From an alpha proteobacterium U9-1i (GTDB lineage Bacteria; Pseudomonadota; Alphaproteobacteria; Caulobacterales; Aquidulcibacteraceae), in contig BBSY01000005.1 in assembly GCA_000974665.1 (NCBI GenBank), positions 90,633 to 154,632 on the forward strand: a DNA stretch of 64,000 bases. Direction: 5' to 3'. Shown one piece after another: positions 16,638-25,749 of the stretch (positions within the stretch are counted from its first letter, which is position 1; the number at the start of each line of letters is the position of its first letter). A program made the position numbers and the translations under genes. Under the pieces are notes generated by a model. That model was not told where the DNA came from. It saw only the letters and a list, made by a program, of their open reading frames with translations, and did no database searches.

Positions 16638-16985
16638 ATGCCGCGCGAGGTCGATCCGAAACAGACGCGCAAAGCGCTGCGCATCGTGCGCAAGCTGGCG
16701 CAGAAGGCCGCGCGCGAAGAGACGGTCGATCCCGAAACGGGCGAAGTGAAAGACGCCGCACCCGGCGTCGACTACTCAAGCTGGGAGAATGAGTTTCTCG
16801 GCGAAGTCGGCCAGCGGCTCGAAAAATACGGCTCCGCCTTCCACAACCTCGACAAAGGCCGCCGCGAAGACGCCCTCTCCATGCTGCAAACCGTGAGACT
16901 GAAAGAGATCGCCGCCAAGGCGCGCGGCAAACCGCGCAAAGGCCTCACAACGCGCAAGCCGATCGGGAGCAAGAAGAAGCGCTAG
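16638..16985 (+). CDS. Conserved hypothetical basic protein
   Basis: A 115-residue protein, not recognised. The sequence starts MPREVDPKQTRKALRIVRKL. It is helical and charged, with a middle region YSSWENEFLGEVGQRLEKYG and a strongly basic tail (RGKPRKGLTTRKPIGSKKKR), which suggests nucleic-acid contact but proves nothing. No signal peptide or membrane segment is seen. The start is well supported by GGAGGGG at 16628-16634. It sits downstream of gapR across a family-2 repeat. Confidence 0.7.
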   Translation: MPREVDPKQTRKALRIVRKLAQKAAREETVDPETGEVKDAAPGVDYSSWENEFLGEVGQRLEKYGSAFHNLDKGRREDALSMLQTVRLKEIAAKARGKPRKGLTTRKPIGSKKKR

Positions 16986-17134
16986 CGTGCGCTCACCGCA
17001 GCGCAACGCAGCGCCACCGCCTCAGCTCCGATGCAATCACAGTACGTGCGGCGTGCGATTGGCTGGGAAGCCGAAGCGACGAGGGTGCTTTCTGGCTGAC
17101 GGTGGTGCTCTAAAGTGCCCGCAGGGGAAGCGAT

Positions 17135-18271
17135 ATGCGCATCATCGCCACTGTCATCGCCGTTCTGTCGCTCCACGCCAGCGCGTTCGCACAAAGCGCG
17201 CCTAACCCTGTCCTCGAACATTTCCGGGCCTACCGCGCCGCGATCGCGGCTGGGGATATGGCGACCGCGGAGTCCGAAGCAGCCGCGGCACTAACGGCGT
17301 CGGAGCAGCGCGACGGCAACGGCGGCCGCACCGCAGTGTTAGCTCTGAACTTGGCAAGCTTGCGCCTAGAACGCGGGCGGCGCGCCGAGGCGATTGCGCC
17401 GGCGCAGCGCGCAAACGACATCGCTCGCGCCGGTACGGCCGATGCCGGCGTCGATCCCGTTCTGGCAAATTTGGTGCTCGGGCGCGCACGGCTCTCGAAT
17501 GAGATTGGGCCGAAGGACGATTTGCGCGCCATGCTCGACACAGCGAACGCGCGGGACGATCTCCGCGCGGAGGTGTATCTCGGCGCCCTCGATCTCGCGC
17601 GCCAGGAATTGCAGGATCGGCGATTTGCAGCAGCAGCAAACGCGTGGGATTTGGTTGCGTCAACATCGGACGCCGCGCCGGGCAACGCCACCTTGGCGCG
17701 CGCTCAAGCACTTGCGCTAGGAGGCGTGTCGCTCATTTACCTCGCCGAAGCGATGCCGAATTCCCGCGAAACGCGGCCCGAAGAAATTCAGGCTCACGAT
17801 AAGCTGCACGGCGCGATGATGATTGTGCGCCAGCGATTGCTTGACCTTCCCGCTGGAGCGCCAACCTCCACCGAGGCTCGAACTTACGGAATGGCGCGCG
17901 CCTGGCACGACGCGCTCGATTCACGGCTCAGCGACATAGACAACCCCTGGGATAACGAAGACGAGCACGCCTACCAATTGCACGAACAAGGCGCATCGGA
18001 ATGCGTCGAAATCCGGCTAACGCCGCCGCCTGAGTACCCGCGCAACGCAAGCAACAATTACGAAGTGGGATCGGTGGTCACGCAGTTTCACATGGATCCA
18101 AACGGCGAAGTGTCCCGACGCGAAGTGATCGGTTCGGCGCCAAACGCTGGCAGCTTTGTCGACGCGGTTGAGCGTGTGTACGACCAATGGCGGGTGAGAA
18201 CCACCGATCGACCCGGTCGCTGTCAGCGCGTGCCTATCGTCACGTTGGTGCTCAACTTCCGCCTGCCGTAA
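17135..18271 (+). CDS. Periplasmic protein with TPR-like region and TonB-like C-terminal domain
   Basis: A 378-residue exported protein: signal peptide MRIIATVIAVLSLHASAFAQ, a helical TPR-like part (about 25-250) with repeated ALxLAxLRLERGRRAEAIAPAQ-style helices, then a C-terminal domain of about 90 residues. That domain (LTPPPEYPRNASNN, VVTQFHMDPNGEVSRREVIGS, DAVERVYDQWRVR) matches the TonB C-terminal fold found in free periplasmic proteins. It has no TonB membrane anchor, so energising a receptor is unlikely. The C-terminus overlaps the convergent DUF1294 gene by 20 bp. Confidence 0.75.
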   Translation: MRIIATVIAVLSLHASAFAQSAPNPVLEHFRAYRAAIAAGDMATAESEAAAALTASEQRDGNGGRTAVLALNLASLRLERGRRAEAIAPAQRANDIARAGTADAGVDPVLANLVLGRARLSNEIGPKDDLRAMLDTANARDDLRAEVYLGALDLARQELQDRRFAAAANAWDLVASTSDAAPGNATLARAQALALGGVSLIYLAEAMPNSRETRPEEIQAHDKLHGAMMIVRQRLLDLPAGAPTSTEARTYGMARAWHDALDSRLSDIDNPWDNEDEHAYQLHEQGASECVEIRLTPPPEYPRNASNNYEVGSVVTQFHMDPNGEVSRREVIGSAPNAGSFVDAVERVYDQWRVRTTDRPGRCQRVPIVTLVLNFRLP

Positions 18272-18563
18272 ACAAGCGAATTACCCACGTGCGCCCCTCC
18301 GGCGATACGATCAGCCCAACGACCAGAATGTTCAGCACCGCCGCCAGACGCAGATAAGTGCGGAACGGTTCTTTGCGCGTTTTGTGGCGGAAGAGCTGTT
18401 GCCCCAGCAGCGCGCCCAGTGCGCCGCCAACGAGCGCGAGGCCGAGCAGCTCCTTCTCTGGCACACGCGATCTGTTCGCTTCAGACGCGCGCTTGTCCCA
18501 CCAGAACAGCACGAACGCGAAAAGGTTGATGACGCCGAGCCAAAGCCACAACGCCATCACCAT
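18252..18563 (-). CDS. DUF1294 family membrane protein
   Basis: A 103-residue inner-membrane protein. The first segment (WLWLGVINLFAFVLFWWDKR), the RVPEKELLGLALVGGALGAL loop and helix, the HKTRKEPFR motif and a last hydrophobic segment are the standard DUF1294 pattern. The function of the family is unknown. It is convergent with the gene before it (20-bp overlap) and lies 14 bp past the sigma-54 regulator gene on the same strand. Confidence 0.85.
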   Translation of the reverse strand: MVMALWLWLGVINLFAFVLFWWDKRASEANRSRVPEKELLGLALVGGALGALLGQQLFRHKTRKEPFRTYLRLAAVLNILVVGLIVSPEGRTWVIRLFTAGGS

Positions 18564-18577
18564 GCCTGCATCTCCGT

Positions 18578-20062
18578 TTAGCCTTCGGCCGCGACCCGTT
18601 CTTCCAGCCCATATTCGCGCAGCTTGCGATAAAGCGTCGAGCGGCCGATGCCAAGCCGGCGCGCCACTTCCGACATGTGGCCGGCATAATGGTCGATCGC
18701 CAGTTCGATCAAATCGCGTTCGACTTGTTCAAGCTTCCGCAGATGGCCTTCGGTGTCGAAGATCGCGACCGGTGACGTATCGACGGTTTGGGACGCCACT
18801 GCTTCAAACGCCATCGTCATCGCGACATGATCGTTCGCTGGCAGCGGTAGCGTTTCCTCGCGCGCATCGTTCGCAGCATAGACGGGCTTCAGGCCGGAAA
18901 TCTGCGGGAAGTCTTCCGGCTGCAGCAGATCGCCTTCGCACAGGATCACCGCGCGGAACACGCTGTTTTCGAGTTGGCGGACGTTGCCCGGCCATTCGAA
19001 ATCCATCAGCATCTGCATCGCCGCTGCCGACGCGCCGCGGACGCTGCGGCCCTCTTCCGCGTTGAAGCGGGCGATGAAACGCTGCACCAGCGGGCCCACG
19101 TCGTCGCGGCGCTCACGCAATGGCGGCGCTTCGATCGGGAACACGTTCAGGCGATAATAGAGATCTTCACGGAAGCGGCCGTCGGCGACGAGCTTTGCCA
19201 AATCCTTGTTGGTGGCGCTGATAATGCGGACATCGACCTTCACCGGGCGCTTGGCGCCGACGGGATCAACTTCGCTTTCCTGCAGCACGCGGAGCAACTT
19301 CACTTGTGCGTCGAGTGGCAATTCGCCGACTTCGTCCAAGAAAAGCGTGCCGCCGTTTGCCTCAACAAACTTGCCGGCGTGGTTGTCGACCGCGCCGGTG
19401 AACGCGCCTTTGCTGTGGCCGAACAGGATCGATTCAACCAGGTTCTCAGGGATCGCGCCGCAATTCACGGTCACGAACGGGCGCCCTGCGCGATCGCTTG
19501 AGCCTTGGATGGCGCGCGCGAGAATTTCCTTGCCGACACCGCTTTCACCGGTGATCAACACCGGAATGTTGGACGCGGCAGCGCGTTTGCCCATGCGTAC
19601 AACTGGGCCCATCACGGGCGCGTTGGCGACCATATCGTCAAACGAAAATTGGCCGGACGCCTTCTTCTTCAGGCGCACCACTTCGGTTTTCAGGTTCGAC
19701 ATGTCGAGCGCGTTGCGGATCGACACCATGATGCGTTCGGGCGAAGCCGGCTTCACGAAGAAATCGCTGGCGCCGGCCTGCATGGCTTGGACGACTGTGT
19801 CGATACCGCCAGAAGCAGTGAGCACGATGCACGGCAGATCGGGGCGGCGCGCGCGAATTTCCTTCAGCGCTTCCTGGCCCGTCATGCCCGGCATGACCAG
19901 ATCCAGCAGCGCGATATCGATATCGGCGTGCGTTTCAACGGCGGCGACAGCCTGTTGGCCATTCTCGGCCGCGCGCGTCAGAAAGCCGTTGCGCTCGACA
20001 GCCGCCTGCAGAAGGCGCCGTTGCGCCGGATCGTCATCGACGATCAGGATAGTCTTGCCCAT
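18578..20062 (-). CDS. NtrC-family sigma-54-dependent response regulator
   Basis: A 494-residue regulator with three domains. The receiver (1-120) has acidic Asp10-11, phosphoacceptor Asp54 in LLDLVMPG and Lys104. The AAA+ domain (about 140-370) has Walker A GESGVGKE (172-179) and the sigma-54 contact loop GAFTGA (219-224). A Fis-type HTH ends the protein (MSEVARRLGIGRSTLYRKLR). All key residues are present, so it should activate sigma-54 promoters when phosphorylated. The C-terminal helix region resembles Caulobacter TacA, which drives stalk and polarity genes, but this is only a likeness. ATG at 20062 begins MGKTILIVDDD. No kinase gene is adjacent. Confidence 0.93.
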   Translation of the reverse strand: MGKTILIVDDDPAQRRLLQAAVERNGFLTRAAENGQQAVAAVETHADIDIALLDLVMPGMTGQEALKEIRARRPDLPCIVLTASGGIDTVVQAMQAGASDFFVKPASPERIMVSIRNALDMSNLKTEVVRLKKKASGQFSFDDMVANAPVMGPVVRMGKRAAASNIPVLITGESGVGKEILARAIQGSSDRAGRPFVTVNCGAIPENLVESILFGHSKGAFTGAVDNHAGKFVEANGGTLFLDEVGELPLDAQVKLLRVLQESEVDPVGAKRPVKVDVRIISATNKDLAKLVADGRFREDLYYRLNVFPIEAPPLRERRDDVGPLVQRFIARFNAEEGRSVRGASAAAMQMLMDFEWPGNVRQLENSVFRAVILCEGDLLQPEDFPQISGLKPVYAANDAREETLPLPANDHVAMTMAFEAVASQTVDTSPVAIFDTEGHLRKLEQVERDLIELAIDHYAGHMSEVARRLGIGRSTLYRKLREYGLEERVAAEG

Positions 20063-20221
20063 GGTCCACCATATGTTCGACGCCCCTCTGTTGGAGGCGT
20101 TCGTTGAAGCGACCATACGGATCAGACGTTCAAGTCGCGTTAAAATGGCACACTGAATCGCGGTTTTCGTAAGCTCTCATAGGCACTAGATAAACGCGAT
20201 GTTCACCATGCCGGCGCGCAC

Positions 20222-21553
20222 ATGACGGACGAAAAAGACCCAGAGCGCAACCGGATCAGCGCGCGCATCGGCCGCGTGGCGAGCGTTGGCGCGAATTTGT
20301 CGGGCGCGGTTGGCGCGCGCGCGATGGGCGCCGATCAGGCAGCTCTCGCGCGCGTGCTGCGCCAAGCACTGGGACGCTCCAAGGGCCCACTGATGAAAGT
20401 GGCGCAATTGCTCGCCACCATCCCGGATCTTTTGCCGGAGGCCTACGCGGAAGAATTCCGCAAGCTGCAGGCGCACGCTCCGGCGATGGGCCGGCCGTTC
20501 GTGGAGCGGCGGATGCGCGCCGAGCTTGGCAATGATTGGGAAACCAAGTTTGCGCGCTTCGACAAGGACGCCGCCGCCGCCGCGTCGCTTGGCCAAGTGC
20601 ACCGCGCGGAAGGGCACGATCATCGCGCTCTTGCCTGCAAGCTCCAGTATCCGGACATGGCAAGCGCCGTCGAAGCCGATCTGGGTCAGCTCAAAACCTT
20701 GCTTGGCCTCTTCAAGACGATGGACGGCACCATCGACAGCACCGAGGCGATCGAGGAAGTGAGCGAGCGCCTTCGCGAGGAACTCGATTACGCGCGCGAG
20801 CTGAAGCACATGCGCTTGTTCGCGGCGATGTATCGGGCCGATCCACGTCTCCGCACGCCAGAGCCGGTCGAGGCGCTTTCAACCAAGCGCCTCCTGACTA
20901 TGACTTGGCTTGACGGGCGTGGCCTCCTTTCGTGGCTCGACGAGACACAAGCAACGCGCAACCGCATCGCCGAGATGATGTTTCGCGCCTGGTGGGGGCC
21001 GATGACGCATTATGGCGTCATTCACGGCGATCCCCATCTCGGCAATTACTCGCTTACCGAGAACGCCGAGCATCTGCAGCTCTTGGATTTTGGCTGCGTG
21101 CGCATCTTCCCGCCGCGTTTCCTCGAAGGCGTCGTTGGCCTTTATCGCGGGTTGCGCGCCGACGATCGCGATCAAATCGCCCACGCCTACGAGGTTTGGG
21201 GCTTTAGGAATTTGAATGCGGAACTGATTGACGCGCTGACGCTTTGGGCGCGCTTCATTTACGGCCCGATGCTGGACGATCGGGTGCGCACCATCGCCGA
21301 CAATGTTCCTCCCGCCGAGTATGGCCGCCGCGAAGCGATGGAGGTGCGACGGCGCTTGAAGACGCTGGGCCCGGTGCTGATCCCGCGTGAGTTCGTATTT
21401 ATGGATCGCGCCGCCATTGGCCTTGGTGCAGCGTTCCTGCACTTGCGAGCGGAGCTAAACTTCGGCGCCATGTTCGCCGAAAGCGTCGAAGGTTTCTCAA
21501 CGGAAGAGCTGGCGGCGCGCCAGCGTGAAGCGACAGCCGCCGTCGGGCTTTAG
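20222..21553 (+). CDS. ABC1/UbiB-like (AarF) atypical kinase family protein
   Basis: A 443-residue protein of the UbiB/ADCK family, linked to ubiquinone biosynthesis or lipid handling. The N-terminal family motif is KVAQLL, where many members have KxGQ. The Ala-rich nucleotide loop AAAAASLGQVHRA, the catalytic-loop equivalent IHGDPHLGNY and the metal motif LLDFGCV follow. The usual C-terminal membrane helices of E. coli UbiB are not obvious, which fits the shorter AarF group. The ATG at 20222 opens MTDEKDPERN. It is divergent from the sigma-54 regulator and ends with a 4-bp overlap on a convergent membrane protein gene. Confidence 0.88.
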   Translation: MTDEKDPERNRISARIGRVASVGANLSGAVGARAMGADQAALARVLRQALGRSKGPLMKVAQLLATIPDLLPEAYAEEFRKLQAHAPAMGRPFVERRMRAELGNDWETKFARFDKDAAAAASLGQVHRAEGHDHRALACKLQYPDMASAVEADLGQLKTLLGLFKTMDGTIDSTEAIEEVSERLREELDYARELKHMRLFAAMYRADPRLRTPEPVEALSTKRLLTMTWLDGRGLLSWLDETQATRNRIAEMMFRAWWGPMTHYGVIHGDPHLGNYSLTENAEHLQLLDFGCVRIFPPRFLEGVVGLYRGLRADDRDQIAHAYEVWGFRNLNAELIDALTLWARFIYGPMLDDRVRTIADNVPPAEYGRREAMEVRRRLKTLGPVLIPREFVFMDRAAIGLGAAFLHLRAELNFGAMFAESVEGFSTEELAARQREATAAVGL

Positions 21554-22062
21554 CCCAACATCAGCAACGTGCCCTGCTGCACCGCAATCATCGCGACGAG
21601 CGCGCCTTGGGCGCACGTGCGGTAGATGGCGCGCGAGCCACCCGTCCAGCACATGCTCAACAGTGCAAGCGCAGTAATGGCCGCGATCGGCGCGCTCCAA
21701 AACACAATGGCGTTGAGCGGCGCGAACAGAGCCGTGATGGGCCACGCGAGCAACGCCATCGCGTGGGCGCCGGCCGCTACCGCGCAACCGTACGCGTCGC
21801 GATAAAGGGCGTCGGCGAGCGTTTCGCGGGTAAAGTGAAACGATAGCGCAAACACGGGCGCTGAAAGCAACAGCACCATCCAGAGGTCAATCCGGCCAAG
21901 CGCTAAGGCGACAAACAGCCCGCCAAGGGCGCCAGCGGCGCTCGCGCCGCCGAGAACGACGAGTCGTTCAGACTTTCGGAAGTTGGAAGCGAACGGCTGC
22001 TCACCCGCAACCTCAGGCGTTTGGACCGATACGAATGACCCCATTGGCGCGTCGAATGCCAT
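21550..22062 (-). CDS. Hypothetical multi-pass membrane protein
   Basis: A 170-residue protein, not recognised. After a polar N-terminus (MAFDAPMGSFVSVQTPEVAG) it has five or so hydrophobic segments (for example VVLGGASAAGALGGLFVALA, WMVLLLSAPVFALSF, AMALLAWPITALFAP, FWSAPIAAITALALLSM, GALVAMIAVQQGTLLM). The ATG at 22062 is preferred over a longer open frame upstream that reads poorly. It is convergent with the ABC1 kinase gene. Confidence 0.65.
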   Translation of the reverse strand: MAFDAPMGSFVSVQTPEVAGEQPFASNFRKSERLVVLGGASAAGALGGLFVALALGRIDLWMVLLLSAPVFALSFHFTRETLADALYRDAYGCAVAAGAHAMALLAWPITALFAPLNAIVFWSAPIAAITALALLSMCWTGGSRAIYRTCAQGALVAMIAVQQGTLLMLG

Positions 22063-22221
22063 GTTCCACCTGTTGTCGCACGTGTGAGCCCCTCTCACTC
22101 CGCGACAACGGGCGCCGCGACGCCTTGTTCCTGCCACATCGAAAAATACGCACTTCGCCTTGCGCGCGAACCACGCGGCGTGTGTATTGGGGCAGCGAAG
22201 CGCGCGGGAGCCCATAGGAGA

Positions 22222-23445
22222 ATGGAAAAGTACGCACTGATCACGACGCTCGTCGCCGCGATCGTGCTCGCTTTTTTGTTCGGCGCGATCGCCAGCCGGT
22301 TCAGGTTTTCACCAATCGTTGGCTATTTGCTCGCCGGCCTCGCCGTCGGCCCTCATACGCCGGGCGTTGAAGCCAACGTCGACATGGCGCTCCAGCTGTC
22401 AGAGATCGGCGTCATCCTGCTGATGTTCGGGGTCGGGCTCAAAATCTCGATCGATGACATCTGGTCCGTGCGCTGGACGGCGGTGCCAGTGGCGTTGCTG
22501 CACACCCTGCTCTGCGCTGCGCTCGGATTTGGCGTCGGCCTCGCGCTGGGCATGCCGCCCGCAGAGAGCATTCTGATGGGCTCGGCGATCTCGATCGCCT
22601 CAACCATTGTCCTATTGCGCGCGCTTGAAGACCGCCGCCTCACCAAGACCGAAGAGGGCCGCATCTGCGTCTCGTGGCTTTTGGTGGAAGATCTGCTCAT
22701 CGTCCTGGCCATCGTCGCCCTGCCCGCGATCGTTGGGGCGACCGCCAGCGAAGCCGCCGGCGCCTCGCCCATGGCCATCGCCGGCGCGGTCGGCCTGACG
22801 TTCCTCAAGATTGCCGGCTTCATCGCCCTGATGTTGGTGGTTGGCGCGCGGGTGTTCCCGTGGCTGATCGTCCAGGTCGCGCACTTGAAGTCGCGCGAAT
22901 TGCTCTCGCTCGGTACGTTAGCGTTGGCGCTCGGCGTCGCCTACGCAGCATTCCGCTGGTTTGACGCGAGCTTCGCGCTGGGGGCGTTCCTCGCGGGCCT
23001 GGCCCTCAATGGCTCGAAATTCTCGCACAAGGTCGCCGAAGATTCGCTGCCGATGCGCGACACCTTTGCCGTGTTGTTTTTCGTCGCGGTGGGCATGCTG
23101 TTCGACCCGGGCGTTGTCCTGCGCCAACCGCTCGCGCTCGCGGCGCTCGTCGCGGTGGTGATTCTCGGCAAGGCGGTGCTGGCCTACGTGCTAATGCGCC
23201 TCTTTAACCAGCCGCCGCACGCGGCGATGCTGGCGGCCGTAGGCCTTGCGCAAATTGGCGAGTTCTCATTCGTGCTTGCGGGGCTCGGGCTCGATCTCAA
23301 CGTCATGAGCCGCGAGACCTACAATCTCATCCTCGCCGCAGCGATGATCTCGATCGCGCTGAACCCGTTCCTGGTCCGCTGGGCGCCCATTGCTACCGTC
23401 CCGAAGCCCACCCCAGCGCCAGCGGCGAACACGTCGCCAGGTTAA
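22222..23445 (+). CDS. CPA2-type cation:proton antiporter (YbaL/KefB-like), no RCK domain
   Basis: A 407-residue inner-membrane antiporter. The N-terminus (MEKYALITTLVAAIVLAF, FSPIVGYLLAGLAVGPHTPG) and the segments GVILLMFGVGLKIS, LVEDLLIVLAIVALP and AVGLAQIGEFSFVLAG match YbaL/KefB proteins, which exchange K+ or Na+ for H+. YbaL-type proteins usually carry a C-terminal TrkA-N regulatory domain and are near 550 residues; here the protein stops with a Pro-Ala tail after the membrane part. AGGAG lies very close before the ATG at 22222; the family alignment still supports this start. Confidence 0.88.
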   Translation: MEKYALITTLVAAIVLAFLFGAIASRFRFSPIVGYLLAGLAVGPHTPGVEANVDMALQLSEIGVILLMFGVGLKISIDDIWSVRWTAVPVALLHTLLCAALGFGVGLALGMPPAESILMGSAISIASTIVLLRALEDRRLTKTEEGRICVSWLLVEDLLIVLAIVALPAIVGATASEAAGASPMAIAGAVGLTFLKIAGFIALMLVVGARVFPWLIVQVAHLKSRELLSLGTLALALGVAYAAFRWFDASFALGAFLAGLALNGSKFSHKVAEDSLPMRDTFAVLFFVAVGMLFDPGVVLRQPLALAALVAVVILGKAVLAYVLMRLFNQPPHAAMLAAVGLAQIGEFSFVLAGLGLDLNVMSRETYNLILAAAMISIALNPFLVRWAPIATVPKPTPAPAANTSPG

Positions 23446-23527
23446 GTGCGCTGTAACTGGGCTTACTCCACCTCTTGTTAGCGATCCTCGCGCATGGTCC
23501 GCCCCGATCTGCGCGGGGAATTTCACC

Positions 23528-23725
23528 ATGCTGCATTACAATACCTGCGTGACCTGCGATTGCGGGGCCCGCTACGAACGCGCCGAAGTACGCTTGCCGA
23601 TCAAGGACATTGGCGTTTTCGAATGCCACGATTGCGGCAAGATGCTTGAGCACTGGCACAGCCAGACCGTGCCGCATTTCCGCGCCGCGGCCAGCGCGCC
23701 GGAACGCAAGACGTCCGCAGCTTAG
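23528..23725 (+). CDS. Small zinc-ribbon-like protein
   Basis: A 65-residue protein with a Cys pair CDC near the N-terminus (residues 10-12, after Cys7) and a second pair in FECHDCGKM, a pattern suited to one zinc. The rest is polar and ends in an Ala-rich tail. No function is known; zinc ribbons bind nucleic acid or protein. The ATG at 23528 is the first Met of the Cys-containing segment. Its stop overlaps the convergent histidine kinase stop by four bases. Confidence 0.7.
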   Translation: MLHYNTCVTCDCGARYERAEVRLPIKDIGVFECHDCGKMLEHWHSQTVPHFRAAASAPERKTSAA

Positions 23726-24711
23726 CCGCCGCCGGTCCGGCGGTCCGGCGGGTTGGGCCAATCGAAGACGCACGCGAGCACCTGCTCGCCCATCTCGTAC
23801 CGCACGCTGGCGTCCTCCAACGAGTTCAACGCTGCGCGGATCAAGCCTGCGCCGAGGCCAGCGCCCTCGCCAGCGTTGATCCGGCCGATCCCGACCTCGC
23901 GCCATTCAACCGAGACGCGGCCATCCTGTTCACTCCATTCAATGCGCACCAAACCCTGCGGTGTCGCAAGCGCGCCGTACTTCATGGAATTGGTTGCAAG
24001 TTCATAGAGCGCCATGCTGAGACCGGTGACTGCCGTGCGCGGCACGTTCAATCTTGAGCCGCGCTTCACTTCCAGTCGGGGGTTTGGGAGGAACGGCGCG
24101 AGTGTGGACTCGATCAATGTTTGAAGATCGACATTGTCCCAATCGCGCTTGAGCAACAGATCTTGCGCGGCGGCCAGCGCGATCAGACGCTGCTCAAGCC
24201 GATCGCGATATTCAGGGACGCTGCCGACGTTGCCGGCAATTTTACGCGACAGCGACTGAACCACCGCAATGATGTTCTTGATCCGATGCACAGATTCACG
24301 CGTCGCCAGCACGCGACTGTGCTCGGACGCCGCGATCTGGTCCATCAGCAAGCGCGCTCCGCCGCTGGTCAGCACCGTCAACGTTGCCGTGAAAAGATAG
24401 ACGATTGTCGTCGCGCCCTGGATCGCACTCGGCGGCCCGTTGAGGTTGGGCGCGATCCACAGCCACCACGCCGACGCCGCACTCACGACCACGGCGAAGA
24501 CACCAACGCGCAATCCCCCAGCAAAGGCGGCGATAACGATGGCGGGATAGAGCGTGATGAAGGGCGGCAACGGCTGTTGGGCCACCGCGTCGAGCGGAAA
24601 CCTCGCCAAGATGCCGACGCCAATCACCAGCAGCGCGACGACATAGGCGAGCGGGCCGCCCGTGCGAGGCAGCAATGCCTTCAGGCGTTGCAGGTCGATC
24701 CCTTGTGCCAT
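23722..24711 (-). CDS. HWE/HisKA_2-type sensor histidine kinase with DUF4118 membrane domain
   Basis: A 329-residue kinase. The N-terminal half has four hydrophobic segments typical of DUF4118 (LAYVVALLVIGVGILARF, ITLYPAIVIAAFAGGL, GVFAVVVSAASAWWLW, TIVYLFTATLTVLTS). The dimerisation helix contains the phospho-accepting His in ESVHRIKNIIAVVQSL. The ATPase domain has the N-box (ALYELATNSMKYGAL) and Gly-rich end (GAGLGAGLIRAAL). HWE kinases signal to response regulators, often in the general stress or light pathway; the partner is not visible here. It lies upstream of no regulator gene, so it is an orphan kinase by position. Confidence 0.9.
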   Translation of the reverse strand: MAQGIDLQRLKALLPRTGGPLAYVVALLVIGVGILARFPLDAVAQQPLPPFITLYPAIVIAAFAGGLRVGVFAVVVSAASAWWLWIAPNLNGPPSAIQGATTIVYLFTATLTVLTSGGARLLMDQIAASEHSRVLATRESVHRIKNIIAVVQSLSRKIAGNVGSVPEYRDRLEQRLIALAAAQDLLLKRDWDNVDLQTLIESTLAPFLPNPRLEVKRGSRLNVPRTAVTGLSMALYELATNSMKYGALATPQGLVRIEWSEQDGRVSVEWREVGIGRINAGEGAGLGAGLIRAALNSLEDASVRYEMGEQVLACVFDWPNPPDRRTGGG

Positions 24712-24729
24712 GCCCCCTCCGCGCAGGCG

Positions 24730-25134
24730 CTAGCGCAGCGCCTTGCGTATAACGAGTTTGAGCCCGGACCAGGTTTCATCCACGGCGCAAACTTTTATGT
24801 CTACGTATCCCATCGGCAGCGCGATCCTACGGATCGTGTCCTCAGTGATGTCGGTGGAGACTTTCGAGGCCTTCTTCGGCCACGATACCCAAACCTGCCC
24901 TTCGACCGCCAATAATGGTCGCAGCTTCTTCAAGTCTGCTTCGAGCTTGGCGGCGCTCGTGTGGAACACGTGGGCGGCCGGCAAGTCCTTCGAAGCGCGG
25001 GCAAGGTAGCGCGGAATTATGTGCTCCTCGATCTCGGCCTGGACGCTCGCGGGCATGCTTTTCGCCCAAAGCGCGCCGCCCTCCTTGAGGCCGAGCTTTT
25101 TCGCCAAGGGTGTTCCTGAATAGCCGGCCGGCAC
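24730..25134 (-). CDS. DUF3052 family protein
   Basis: A 134-residue cytoplasmic protein starting with a GTG. The opening [17 protein letters not shown] and the core [57 protein letters not shown] are the DUF3052 pattern. Function is unknown. The GTG at 25134 immediately follows the TGA of the small membrane protein gene, so the two are probably translationally coupled. Confidence 0.85.
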   Translation of the reverse strand: MPAGYSGTPLAKKLGLKEGGALWAKSMPASVQAEIEEHIIPRYLARASKDLPAAHVFHTSAAKLEADLKKLRPLLAVEGQVWVSWPKKASKVSTDITEDTIRRIALPMGYVDIKVCAVDETWSGLKLVIRKALR

Positions 25135-25326
25135 TCAGCTCTCTCCCCGCTCGCCGCCTTGGCGCTGGTGAAGCTTGGCCAGGAGCTCGCGCTCCTGAAT
25201 GTCCATCTGATTTTGCGCCCTGCGGGCTTCGATTTGGTCGTCGACCCGCTTGCGGGACCGGCGCGCCCAGGCCGCGACGGCCAGAACGGCCATCCCTCCA
25301 AGTCCGAGTACGAAAAACCAGATCAT
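25135..25326 (-). CDS. Small membrane-anchored protein
   Basis: A 63-residue protein with one N-terminal membrane segment ([20 protein letters not shown]) followed by a charged helix ([20 protein letters not shown]) likely on the cytoplasmic side. Not recognised. Its stop abuts the GTG start of the DUF3052 gene. It is divergent from rpmE. Confidence 0.65.
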   Translation of the reverse strand: MIWFFVLGLGGMAVLAVAAWARRSRKRVDDQIEARRAQNQMDIQERELLAKLHQRQGGERGES

Positions 25327-25440
25327 GGCCGCTCCTCTTGCCCCCGCTGCCGTGCGGCCTGGGTATCCCTTGCCCCGCCGGGGGCTTTAGGCTATCAGCC
25401 CCGCTTCCCGTTTCGCCCCCGAGCACCAGGATTTACGGCC

Positions 25441-25674
25441 ATGAAAGCCGAAGGCCATCCCGACTACCACATGATCACCGTCCAGATGACGGATGGGTCC
25501 ACCTACAAGACGCGTTCGACCTACGGCGAGGAAGGCGCGACCTTGGCGCTGGAAATCGACCCGAAGGTTCACCCGGCCTGGACCGGCGGCAACCAGACGC
25601 TGCTCGATCGCGGCGGCCGCGTGTCGCGCTTCAACGACAAGTTCGGCGGCTTCATGAAGAAGAAGGAAGGCTGA
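25441..25674 (+). CDS. rpmE: 50S ribosomal protein L31
   Basis: A 77-residue protein with the L31 pattern: [20 protein letters not shown], then [34 protein letters not shown]. This is the Cys-free type common in alphaproteobacteria. Component of the large ribosomal subunit bridging to the small one. A strong intrinsic terminator lies 25 bp beyond its stop, so it is monocistronic. Confidence 0.95.
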   Translation: MKAEGHPDYHMITVQMTDGSTYKTRSTYGEEGATLALEIDPKVHPAWTGGNQTLLDRGGRVSRFNDKFGGFMKKKEG

Positions 25675-25699
25675 GGCCTTCCGAAGGCACAAGTTCGAA

Positions 25700-25727
25700 C
25701 GCCCGCGCCTCTGGCGCGGGCGTTTTT
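25700..25727 (+). terminator. Intrinsic terminator of rpmE
   Basis: Perfect 10-bp stem (CGCCCGCGCC at 25700-25709, GGCGCGGGCG at 25713-25722) with a three-base loop and five T's at 25723-25727. Confidence 0.92.
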
Positions 25728-25749
25728 GTTTGGCCGACTGGTGGATTGA

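Noticed and set aside
20146..20161. Possible sigma-54 promoter (TGGCAC) in front of the ABC1 kinase gene
   Set aside because: The -12 element at the right spacing reads ATCG instead of TTGC, so the match fails at the invariant GC.
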